Notes under the pieces: model-generated | The model's input: the letters and a program-made list of their open reading frames with translations, nothing else | Databases searched by the model: none | Told to the model about the DNA's origin: nothing | Assembly: GCA_036732565.1 (NCBI GenBank) | Contig: DAINCF010000216.1 | Span: 1-11,158, forward strand | Direction: 5' to 3' | Length of the DNA stretch: 11,158 nucleotides | Source: JAIVJN01 sp036732565 | GTDB taxonomy: Bacteria > Acidobacteriota > Vicinamibacteria > Vicinamibacterales > UBA2999 | Program-made: the position numbers and the translations under genes | Shown: in pieces, positions 1 to 6,479 of the stretch | Layout: each line of letters opens with the position of its first letter | Position numbering within the stretch: position 1 is the first letter of the stretch

Positions 1-25
1 GGGGCGGCTCGCGAGCCGCCCCTAC
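1..25 (-). repeat. REP-like palindrome with GTAG foot (minus strand)
   Basis: Positions 1-22 are a perfect self-complementary palindrome with 11-base arms (left arm ggggcggctcg). It is followed at 22-25 by CTAC, so on the minus strand it reads GTAG followed directly by a GC-rich hairpin. That is the signature of REP elements recognised by REP-associated Y1 tyrosine transposases (RAYT family). The element touches the window edge, so a partner REP may lie to the left. It sits just downstream of the dipeptidase gene and could also act as an mRNA 3' stabiliser or terminator-like hairpin, although no T-run follows. Confidence 0.65.
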
Positions 26-83
26 CTGGACGTGGTGCCGCCCCTACCTGGGCCTGTGCCGCCCCTAGCGTGACGTGGTGCCG
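15..83. repeat. Degenerate 21-22 bp tandem repeat, about 3 copies
   Basis: The core gccgcccctacctggacgtg starts at 15, recurs at 37 (gccgcccctacctgggcctg) and again in decayed form at 58 (gccgcccctagcgtgacgtg); a last gccg begins at 80. Unit lengths are 22, 21 and 22 bases. The first copy is the right arm of the palindrome at 1-22 plus its CTAC foot, so the array looks like partial duplications of a REP end. The third copy supplies the stop codon (65-67 on the minus strand) and last residues of the dipeptidase gene. Confidence 0.6.
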
Positions 84-1333
84 TCGAGTGACTCAATCGT
101 CGCGGACGATGGGCCTCGCTTTTTCTGCAGCTCGGCGGACACGCGCTCGTTCGCGCGCATGACGCGCAGGATGTTCAGGCCGAGGATCTTCTTCACGTCA
201 TCATCGGTGTAGCCGCGTCGCAGCAGCTCCGCCGTCAACGCCGGGTAGGTGCTCACGTCCTCGAGGCCGGCCACGACGCTCGTGATGCCGTCGAAGTCCG
301 AGCCGATGCCGATGTGATCGATACCGGCCGATTTGCGGATGTGGTCGATATGGTCGGCGACCTGCGCCAGCGTCGCTTTCGGCTCGGGGTTTGCCGCGCG
401 CCACTTGTCGAGGGCGGCCTTGAGCCCGGGCTCGTCGTTGGCGAACTGCGGCCGCAAGGCCGTGGTCTGCGCCGCCAGCTGCGCGCCGTGGTCGGCGACC
501 GCCTGCGAGATGAACCCCGGCACGAACGTCACCATGACGACGCCTCCGTTCTTCGGCAGCATCTGCAGGATGGCGTCCGGGACGTTGCGCGGCACGTTGC
601 ACAGGGCGCGGGCCGACGAGTGCGAGAAGATCACCGGCGCCGCGCTCGCGCGAATGGCGTCCTCCATCGTCTCTGGCGAGACGTGGCTGAGGTCCACCAG
701 CATGCCCAGCCAGTTCATCTCGCGCACGACCTCTTCGCCGAACTTCGACAGGCCGCCCAACGCGGGTTTGTCGGTGGCCGAGTCGGCCCACGGCACGTTG
801 AGGCCATGCGTGAGCGTCATGTAGCCGGCCCCGAGCGCGTGCATCATCCGCAGCGTCGCCAGCGAGCTATCGATGGAGTGGCCGCCCTCCATGCCGATCA
901 GCGATCCGATACGGCCGTTCTTGAACGCCCGCTCGATATCGGCCACCGTTCGCGCGCGCTCGAAGACCTCGGGCCATCGCACGATCATCCGGTGGACGAT
1001 GTCGATCTGCTCCAGCGTGGCGCGCACGGCCTCCTTCCCCTGCATCGTCGAGGGCGTGTACACGGACCAGAATTGCCCGCCGACCCCTCCAGACCTGAGG
1101 CGCGGGATGTCGGTCATGAACTTGGGGAAGGCCTTGGTGATGTCCGCACTGGCGAGATTGCGTCCGGGATCCAGCTCGCGCAACGCCCACGGATAGTCGT
1201 TATGGCCGTCGATGAGGGGCACCTGTTTGTGCAGCATGCGCGCCCGCGCCATCAAATCGCCCTGTGTCCAGACCTCCGTTGTCATCGCCATCATCACTCC
1301 GAGCACCGCGGACATCGCGAGCCGTCTCGCCAT
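65..1333 (-). CDS. Secreted membrane dipeptidase, peptidase family M19
   Basis: The 422-residue product is a renal-dipeptidase-type zinc hydrolase that cleaves dipeptides, probably in the periplasm. Residues 1-24 (MARRLAMSAVLGVMMAMTTE...) form a signal peptide. The metal ligand set of the family is intact: H44 and D46 in IDGHNDYPW, the bridging E149 in GMEGGHS, H217 in VDLSHVS, H238 in FSHSSAR, and D346 in GIGSDFDG. The H/D to Glu spacing (103) and the His to His spacing (21) match mammalian renal dipeptidase as I recall it. The ATG at 1333 follows GGAGGT with 4 bases between, which settles the start. The last few residues (GTTSR) are encoded by a decayed repeat copy, so the C-terminus may differ from relatives. 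The gene is divergent from a secreted M20 amidohydrolase, which suggests a shared role in peptide scavenging. Substrate range within M19 (dipeptides, D-amino acid dipeptides, beta-lactams) cannot be read from sequence. Confidence 0.95.
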   Translation of the reverse strand: MARRLAMSAVLGVMMAMTTEVWTQGDLMARARMLHKQVPLIDGHNDYPWALRELDPGRNLASADITKAFPKFMTDIPRLRSGGVGGQFWSVYTPSTMQGKEAVRATLEQIDIVHRMIVRWPEVFERARTVADIERAFKNGRIGSLIGMEGGHSIDSSLATLRMMHALGAGYMTLTHGLNVPWADSATDKPALGGLSKFGEEVVREMNWLGMLVDLSHVSPETMEDAIRASAAPVIFSHSSARALCNVPRNVPDAILQMLPKNGGVVMVTFVPGFISQAVADHGAQLAAQTTALRPQFANDEPGLKAALDKWRAANPEPKATLAQVADHIDHIRKSAGIDHIGIGSDFDGITSVVAGLEDVSTYPALTAELLRRGYTDDDVKKILGLNILRVMRANERVSAELQKKRGPSSATIESLDGTTSR

Positions 1334-1401
1334 TTCGACCTCCGGATCACCTCAGTCGCGAACACACAAGATTCAGGCATTAAATCACGACAACACTCTT
1401 T

Positions 1402-1458
1402 GTAGCGGCCCGCCTTCAGGCCGGCCGATCGCGAGCCGGTCCAAAGACCGGCTCCTAC
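1402..1458. repeat. REPIN: two inverted REP hairpins bounded by GTAG and CTAC
   Basis: GTAG at 1402-1405 is followed by a hairpin at 1406-1427 (10-base arms, one mismatch, 2-base loop tc). After a 5-base spacer comes a second hairpin at 1433-1454 (perfect 9-base arms gagccggtc/gaccggctc, loop caaa), and then CTAC at 1455-1458. Two REPs in inverted orientation, each with GTAG at the outer foot, is the classical REPIN/BIME arrangement. It lies between divergent peptidase genes, upstream of both, which is less usual than a 3' position and could insulate or influence their promoters. No RAYT transposase gene is present in the window. Confidence 0.8.
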
Positions 1459-1467
1459 GTACGAAGG

Positions 1468-1476
1468 TGTTAGAAT
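1468..1476 (+). promoter_or_regulatory. Candidate extended -10 promoter for the M20 amidohydrolase
   Basis: TGTTAGAAT carries the TGn extension and a TAGAAT hexamer that matches TATAAT at 5 of 6 bases. Transcription would begin near 1483, just upstream of the ribosome binding site at 1488. No good -35 is seen: the bases 17 upstream belong to the REPIN hairpin. This is a motif call only. Confidence 0.4.
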
Positions 1477-1487
1477 CGCGCCCACCT

Positions 1488-1494
1488 GGAGGAG
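1488..1494 (+). promoter_or_regulatory. Ribosome binding site of the M20 gene, two possible ATG starts
   Basis: GGAGGAG lies 3 bases before ATG 1498 and 6 bases before the adjacent ATG 1501. The spacing favours the second ATG, which would give a product one residue shorter (MRVRRG...). Confidence 0.6.
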
Positions 1495-1497
1495 CTG

Positions 1498-3174
1498 ATG
1501 ATGCGCGTACGCAGGGGATGGCTGATGGGACTGGCGATGGTGGTCGCGGTGATGGTCGCGGTGCCGCAGGCCGGGCAGCGCTCCGGTGGGTCGCAGTCGC
1601 AGGCGCCCGCGACACCGTCGACGCCTCCACCACCGGTCGATCCGAAAGTCATGAAGGCCAAGGAGACGGCCGGCGCCGACGTCGCGTCGATGCACGACCT
1701 CGGCCAGCAGATGGTCGACACGGTGTTCAGCTTTGGCGAGCTTGGCTTTCAGGAATTCGAGACGCAGAAGTACCTGACGGGCATCCTGCAAGAGCACGGT
1801 TTCGCGATCGAGACGGGCGTGGCCGGCATCCCGTCGGCCTGGGTGGCGAAGTGGGGGACCGGCAGGCCTGTGATCGCCCTCGGCTCCGACGTCGATTGCA
1901 TCCCGCAGGCATCGCAGAAGCCTGGCGTGGCTTATCACGATCCGATCATCGAAGGCGCGCCGGGACATGGCGAAGGCCATAACTCCGGCACGCCGCTCAA
2001 CATCCTCGCGGCGATCGCGGCCAAGCGCGTGATGGAGCGCGACAAGCTCCAGGGCACCATCGTGGTGTGGCCGGGCATCGCCGAGGAACAGCTCGGCGCC
2101 AAGGCGTACTACGTGCGCGCGGGCCTCTTCAAGGACGTCGACGTCGTGCTCTACAACCACGTCGGCAGCAACCTGAGCACGCGATGGGGCGACGGCGGCG
2201 GCAACGGCCTCGTCTCGGTGGAGTACACGTTCGACGGCGAGACCGCCCACAGCGCGGGCGCGCCGTGGCGCGGACGCAGCGCGCTCGACGCCGTGGAGCT
2301 GATGAACGCCGGCTGGAACTATCGCCGCGAGCATCTCCGCCTGCAGCAGCGCTCGCACTACGTGATCACCAACGGCGGCGATCAGCCGAACGTCGTGCCC
2401 CGCAACGCGTCGGTTTGGTACTACTTCCGCGAGACCACTTACGAAGGCATTAAGAACCTCTGGGAGATCGGCGACAAGATTGCCGAGGGCGCCTCGTTGA
2501 TGACGAACACCAAGTTCTCGTCGCGTGTGCTCGGCGCCGCGTGGCCGTCGCACATGAACCGTACGCTGGCGGAGACGATGCATGCGAACATCACGGCGGT
2601 CGGCCTGCCGCAGTGGACCGATGCGGACGTCACGCTGGCGAAGGCGACGCAGCGCGAGCTCGGCGTGCCCGAGAACGGACTCGCGACGAAGATCTCGCCG
2701 CTCGGCGGGCAGGAATCGATTCCCGACGACGACAAGCGCGGCGGCGGCTCGGATGACATCGGGGACATCTCGTGGACCGTGCCGACCGTGTCGCTGAGCT
2801 TCCCCGCCAACTTCCAGGCCGGTCCCGGGCACAACTGGGCGAACGCGATTGCGATGGCGACGCCGATTGCGCACAAGGGGGTGATCGCCGGGGCCAAGGT
2901 GCAGGCGATGACCGTGGTGGATCTGATGATGCGGCCGGAGCTGGTCAAGCAGGCGCGGGACTACTTCGTCACCGTGCAGACCAAGGATCGCAAGTATCAG
3001 ACGCTGCTGAGGCCGAACGAGGGTCCGGCGATTCATCTGAACCGCGCGATCATGGAAAAGTATCGGCCCGAAATGCGGAAGTTCTACTACGATCGGACGA
3101 AGTACAAGACCTACTTGGATCAGCTCGGGATCAAGTATCCGACCGTTCGCGGCGCCACGACACAGGCGAAGTAA
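1498..3174 (+). CDS. Secreted M20 family amidohydrolase, AbgB-like
   Basis: The 558-residue product resembles the M20D amidohydrolase group that includes AbgB (p-aminobenzoyl-glutamate hydrolase subunit B); it should hydrolyse an N-acyl amino acid or peptide amide bond. An export signal is visible (RVRR, then GLAMVVAVMVAV), followed by a Pro-rich linker at about residues 33-50. The catalytic half shows GSDVDCIPQ (D131), HGEGHNSG (157-163), the Glu pair E196-E197 in PGIAEEQLGAK and H221 in LYNHVGS. The dimerisation (lid) domain follows, with ETAHSAGAPWRGRSALDAVELM, and GPGHNW (H445) closes the metal site. In typical M20D enzymes the third motif is HACGH, where Cys is a metal ligand; here the Cys position is Glu159. 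The protein is longer than AbgB (about 480 residues) because of the secretion leader and a C-terminal tail of roughly 80 residues. It is divergent from the M19 dipeptidase. Family call is firm; the substrate is unknown. Confidence 0.92.
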   Translation: MMRVRRGWLMGLAMVVAVMVAVPQAGQRSGGSQSQAPATPSTPPPPVDPKVMKAKETAGADVASMHDLGQQMVDTVFSFGELGFQEFETQKYLTGILQEHGFAIETGVAGIPSAWVAKWGTGRPVIALGSDVDCIPQASQKPGVAYHDPIIEGAPGHGEGHNSGTPLNILAAIAAKRVMERDKLQGTIVVWPGIAEEQLGAKAYYVRAGLFKDVDVVLYNHVGSNLSTRWGDGGGNGLVSVEYTFDGETAHSAGAPWRGRSALDAVELMNAGWNYRREHLRLQQRSHYVITNGGDQPNVVPRNASVWYYFRETTYEGIKNLWEIGDKIAEGASLMTNTKFSSRVLGAAWPSHMNRTLAETMHANITAVGLPQWTDADVTLAKATQRELGVPENGLATKISPLGGQESIPDDDKRGGGSDDIGDISWTVPTVSLSFPANFQAGPGHNWANAIAMATPIAHKGVIAGAKVQAMTVVDLMMRPELVKQARDYFVTVQTKDRKYQTLLRPNEGPAIHLNRAIMEKYRPEMRKFYYDRTKYKTYLDQLGIKYPTVRGATTQAK

Positions 3175-3230
3175 GGCAGGTAGGGCGGGTGAAGCAGCTC
3201 CTACCAGCCTTACCTGCCCAACCCGCCCAC
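3171..3230. repeat. Overlapping inverted repeats at the M20 stop codon
   Basis: The arm gtaaggcaggtagg (3171-3184) pairs with cctaccagccttac (3200-3213), giving a 14-base stem with one mismatch and a 15-base loop; the TAA stop of the M20 gene (3172-3174) is inside the stem. Two alternative pairings use overlapping bases: gggcgggt 3183-3190 with acccgccc 3221-3228, and ggcaggta 3175-3182 with tacctgcc 3211-3218. It may be a transcription barrier or a decayed REP-like element (GTAG at 3180-3183, CTAC at 3201-3204). There is no T-tract, so it is not a clear intrinsic terminator. Confidence 0.6.
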
Positions 3231-3234
3231 GATC

Positions 3235-3240
3235 TATACT
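3235..3240 (+). promoter_or_regulatory. Candidate -10 box before the Cys-rich gene
   Basis: TATACT matches TATAAT at 5 of 6 bases and lies 13 bases before the ATG at 3254, so the leader would be only about 7 bases. No convincing -35 is seen. It sits immediately after the inverted repeats, where a new transcript would be expected to begin. Confidence 0.35.
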
Positions 3241-3253
3241 GAGCCCTGATTCC

Positions 3254-3634
3254 ATGCGCGCCTTGCGTTCGCGGCTCCTGTGGCTGGCGGCCCTCACGCT
3301 GACGGTGCAGATTGCAGGCATTGCAGTCGCGCCCGCGGCGTTGTGCTGCGTCAGTGAAGCCGGGCAGAAGGCGACGATGGAGTGCTGCAAGGATGCCGGC
3401 CCAGGGCACATCTGCCCGCTGATGAAGAAGAAGAACGGGCAGCAAGGCGCATCGTTGCGGCCGTGCTGCAGTCCTGAGGATCAGATTTTCACCGCCCTCT
3501 TCGGTTTCCTCGGCGTTCCCGCGCCGCCGGTGCCGTCGCTCGCGGCGCCTCCCGTCACCGTCACGTTCGTCGCCACCACCAGCAACGCGTTCGAGTGGCT
3601 GGCGCCCGCAGACTCGCCTCCGCCTCGCGCCTGA
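3254..3634 (+). CDS. Small secreted Cys-pair protein, possible metal binding
   Basis: I do not recognise a named family. The 126-residue product starts with a clear export signal (MRALRSRLLWLAALTLTVQIAGIAVAPAA), so the mature part is periplasmic or envelope-bound. The mature N-terminal half is rich in Cys pairs: C31-C32, C44-C45, C54 and C71-C72, with H52 and M57 in GHICPLMKKK. Such paired Cys with His and Met resembles soft-metal sites, but these cysteines could equally form disulfides. The second half is Pro/Ala/Val-rich with few charged residues (GVPAPPVPSLAAPP...) and may be a flexible tail. Cys31-Cys32 directly follow the hydrophobic stretch (PAALCC), and a lipobox reading (AAL-C) is possible, which would make it a lipoprotein. 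No strong ribosome binding site precedes the ATG. A TonB-dependent receptor follows 57 bases downstream and a CYCC-containing propeller protein after that, so the three may share a ligand. Copper or another soft metal is a guess from composition. Confidence 0.75.
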   Translation: MRALRSRLLWLAALTLTVQIAGIAVAPAALCCVSEAGQKATMECCKDAGPGHICPLMKKKNGQQGASLRPCCSPEDQIFTALFGFLGVPAPPVPSLAAPPVTVTFVATTSNAFEWLAPADSPPPRA

Positions 3635-3680
3635 TCTCCTGCCAGTTCATTTTTGGTTCGACGGGCCCGTGGTCCGTCCG

Positions 3681-3687
3681 AAGGAGG
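3681..3687 (+). promoter_or_regulatory. Ribosome binding site that fixes the GTG start of the receptor
   Basis: AAGGAGG is followed after 4 bases by GTG at 3692. An in-frame TTG further upstream (3653) has no such site and would place the arginine- and glycine-rich MVRRARGPSEGG before the signal peptide. Confidence 0.75.
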
Positions 3688-3691
3688 TCTC

Positions 3692-6469
3692 GTGTTCTCA
3701 CGTTGCTTTGCGGCGCGGGCGAGCTGTCTGGCCTGGGCGCTGGTGTTCATGTGTTCAATTACCGTCACCGCCTCGGCGCAATCCGTGATCACGTCCGCGG
3801 CCCTCACCGGCCGCATCGTCGACGCCACCGGCGCCGCGATGTCGGACGTCGCCGTGCGCGTGGTGCATGTCGATCGCGCGCAGATGTGGACCACCGCGTC
3901 GGATGCGCGCGGCGTGTTCCGGTTTCCGTTCCTTCCGCTCGGGGCGTACCGCCTCGAAGTCATGCACCCGGGCTTCTCGCCGCTTTCGCGGGAGCTCACG
4001 CTCTCCGTTGGCGACGTCATCGACCTGCCGCTGACGCTCACGGTCGAAGGCATCAGCGAGAAGGTGGCCGTGACCGCCGAGGCAGCGCGCGTCGATGTCG
4101 TGCGCTCGTACGTGGCGGAGCGCGTCACACCTCGCGAGATCAGCGATCTGCCGCTCAACGGCCGCAACTACCTCGACCTCGCGCTGCTGACGCCTGGCGT
4201 GAGCCGTACGAACACGCGCAACACCGAGCGGTTCGCGGAGACCTCCGCCGTGCCTGGCACGGGCCTGTCGGTGGCCGGTCAGCGCAACATCGGCAACACG
4301 TTCCTGGTGGACGGGCTCTCCGCCAACGATGACGCGGCCGACCTCGCCGGGACTTACTACAGCCAGGAAGTGATCCGGGAATTCCAGGTGATCACCAACG
4401 GCTCCTCGGCGGAGTTCGGTCGTGCCGCGTCCGGCGCGTTCAACATCGTCACGCAATCGGGCGCGAATCGCCGCAGCGGGAGCGCGTATGGATTCTTTCG
4501 CGACGAGGGGCTCGACGCCCGCAATGCGTTTGCGACGACGCGCGATCCGCTGTCGCAGCAGCAATACGGCGCATCGATGGCCGGCGCCCTGAGCCGCGAT
4601 CGCACCTTCTACTTCATCAACGCCGAGCAGACGCTGAACGATCGCACGGGCTACGTGACCATTTCGGATGCCAACGTGCAGGCGATCAACCAGGCGCTCG
4701 ATCAGGCGGGCTACCGCGGGCCTCGTGTCTCGACCGGTCCGTTCTCGACCGGCTACGACACCGTGAACCTGTTCGGCCGCGTCGACCATCAGGTGTCGTC
4801 CGGCCACATGCTGGTGGCGCGCTACAGCCTCTACGACATCAGCAGCGACAACGCGCGCAGCGTCGGGGCGCTCAGCGATGTCAGCCGTGGCACTTCGCTG
4901 GCGAATCGCGATCAAACCGGGGCGCTGACCAGCATCGTCACACGGCCGTCGGGGTTGCTCAACGAGCTTCGCCTGCAGGTGACGCGCAGTCGGCTTGCCG
5001 CCCCCGGCAACGATCTCGTCGGGCCCGCCATCAGCGTTTCAGGGGTCGCGAACCTTGGTGCGTCTTCCTCCTCGCCGACCGCCAGAGATCTGGATGTGTA
5101 CCAGGTCAACGACACGATGACGGTGCAGCGCGGCGCGCATCTCCTGAAGTCCGGGGTCGACGTCATCGTCAACGCGCTCGACATCGGGTTCCCTGGGGCA
5201 CTGCCCGGCACCTACACGTTGCAGTCGCTGGCGAGCCTGCGGTCAGGCGTGTACACGCAGTTCCAGCAGGCGTTTGGCGACCCATGGCAGACGCAGCGCA
5301 ATTCCAACCTCGCCCTGTTCGCGCAGGACGAGTGGCGCGCGGCCGACGGCCTCACCGTGAACCTCGGCCTGCGCTACGACATCCAGGGCATCGAGGATCC
5401 CATTGAGACGGACTGGAACAACGTCTCGCCGCGCATCGGCGTGGCCTGGGCGCCCGGATCGCGTCGTACGGTCGTGCGTGGCGCGTTCGGCCTCTACTAC
5501 GACCGCGTGCCGCTGCGTGCGGTGTCGAACGCGCTGCAGCGCGACGGCTCGAAGTATCAGGTGGCGGTGCTCTCGTTCGGCCAGGCCGGAGCGCCGGTGT
5601 TCCCCAACGTCCTCGGCGCCTTCCCGGATGGAGTCGTGACGGCCATCACGACCATGGACACGGACATCGAGAACGGCGAGAGCCGGCAGGGCAGCGTGCA
5701 GATCGAGCGCGATCTGGGCTTCGGCACCTCGGTGACGGTCAGCTATCAGGCCTTGCAGGGATCGAAGATCGTGATGTCCCGCAACGTGAACGTGCCCACG
5801 CTGACGGCGGCGCAGGCGGCCGCGCTTGGCGTGCCCAATCTCGGCCGGCCCGATCCGCGGTTCGCCAACATCAGCCGCTACGGCAGCCTCGGGCGGTCGC
5901 AGTACGACGGCGTCACGGCGTCGGCGCGCACCGCGCTCCGCACCTGGGGGCAGACGCGCGTGTCCTACACCCATGGCAAGGCGATGGACGATGCCGGCAA
6001 CGCGTTCTTCAGCTCGCCGCAGAACAATTTCGACATCCGGGCGGACTGGGGCCTATCCGACAACGATCAGCGGCATCGCCTCGTGTGGAGCGGCTCGGCG
6101 GAGTCGCCGCTCGGCGTGCAGCTCGCGTGGCTCTTCACCTACGGGTCCCCGCAGCCGTTCAACATCCAGACCGGCGGCGATCGCAACAACGACACGAACG
6201 TCAACGATCGTCCCGAGGGCGTGGCGCGCAATACGGGTGCAGGGTACGACTACGCGTCGCTCGACCTGCGGCTCGGCTATCGTTTCAGGTTCCACGGGCG
6301 CGCGTCGGTCGAAGCCAGCGTCGACGCGTTCAACGTGTTGAACAGAACGAACCTGCTGTTTCCGAACAACACGATCGGCACGGGCGCCGCGCCATTGCCG
6401 ACGTTCGGATTGCCGACCGCTGCCGCCGATCCGCGGCAGATTCAATTCGGCGTCCGCGTTCGGTTCTAG
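3692..6469 (+). CDS. TonB-dependent outer-membrane receptor, CarboxypepD_reg type
   Basis: The product is 925 residues from the GTG start chosen by its ribosome binding site. A signal peptide runs to about residue 29 (TASA before Q30). Next comes a carboxypeptidase-regulatory-like beta-sandwich, residues 34-120 (LTGRIVDATGAAMSDVAVRVVH, then GVFRFPFLPLGAYRLEVMHPGF). The plug begins near 145 with REISDLPLNGRNYLDLALLTPGV (LPLNGRN at 153-159) and includes VDGLSANDD and FQVITNGSSAEFGRAASGAFNIVTQSG. The rest is a 22-strand-type barrel with NLALFAQDEWR, LNLGLRYD-like NLGLRYDI, WNNVSPRIGVAWAPG and the terminal aromatic strand IQFGVRVRF. This is the Oar/SusC-like architecture greatly expanded in Acidobacteriota. 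It should move a large or scarce ligand across the outer membrane using TonB energy, but the ligand cannot be read from the sequence. It lacks an obvious TonB box at the mature N-terminus. It is followed after 10 bases by the propeller gene, so the two are almost certainly co-transcribed. Confidence 0.95.
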   Translation: MFSRCFAARASCLAWALVFMCSITVTASAQSVITSAALTGRIVDATGAAMSDVAVRVVHVDRAQMWTTASDARGVFRFPFLPLGAYRLEVMHPGFSPLSRELTLSVGDVIDLPLTLTVEGISEKVAVTAEAARVDVVRSYVAERVTPREISDLPLNGRNYLDLALLTPGVSRTNTRNTERFAETSAVPGTGLSVAGQRNIGNTFLVDGLSANDDAADLAGTYYSQEVIREFQVITNGSSAEFGRAASGAFNIVTQSGANRRSGSAYGFFRDEGLDARNAFATTRDPLSQQQYGASMAGALSRDRTFYFINAEQTLNDRTGYVTISDANVQAINQALDQAGYRGPRVSTGPFSTGYDTVNLFGRVDHQVSSGHMLVARYSLYDISSDNARSVGALSDVSRGTSLANRDQTGALTSIVTRPSGLLNELRLQVTRSRLAAPGNDLVGPAISVSGVANLGASSSSPTARDLDVYQVNDTMTVQRGAHLLKSGVDVIVNALDIGFPGALPGTYTLQSLASLRSGVYTQFQQAFGDPWQTQRNSNLALFAQDEWRAADGLTVNLGLRYDIQGIEDPIETDWNNVSPRIGVAWAPGSRRTVVRGAFGLYYDRVPLRAVSNALQRDGSKYQVAVLSFGQAGAPVFPNVLGAFPDGVVTAITTMDTDIENGESRQGSVQIERDLGFGTSVTVSYQALQGSKIVMSRNVNVPTLTAAQAAALGVPNLGRPDPRFANISRYGSLGRSQYDGVTASARTALRTWGQTRVSYTHGKAMDDAGNAFFSSPQNNFDIRADWGLSDNDQRHRLVWSGSAESPLGVQLAWLFTYGSPQPFNIQTGGDRNNDTNVNDRPEGVARNTGAGYDYASLDLRLGYRFRFHGRASVEASVDAFNVLNRTNLLFPNNTIGTGAAPLPTFGLPTAAADPRQIQFGVRVRF

Positions 6470-6479
6470 AGGATTCATC

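Noticed and set aside
314..1405. Plus-strand open frame (363 codons) opposite the dipeptidase
   Set aside because: The minus strand carries the full M19 ligand set with a signal peptide and ribosome binding site; the plus-strand frame has none of these.
3171..3213. Intrinsic transcription terminator after the M20 gene
   Set aside because: The stem is good, but the loop is 15 bases and no T-run follows, so it is recorded only as an inverted repeat.
1294..3411. Long minus-strand open frame (705 codons) opposite the M20 gene
   Set aside because: It is antisense to a gene with intact family motifs; its translation is rich in Arg, His and Gly without any domain or signal peptide, as expected from a mirrored frame in GC-rich DNA.
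3653..3691. Upstream TTG start for the TonB receptor
   Set aside because: It lacks a ribosome binding site and puts 13 charged or Gly-rich residues before the signal peptide; GTG 3692 follows AAGGAGG at proper spacing.
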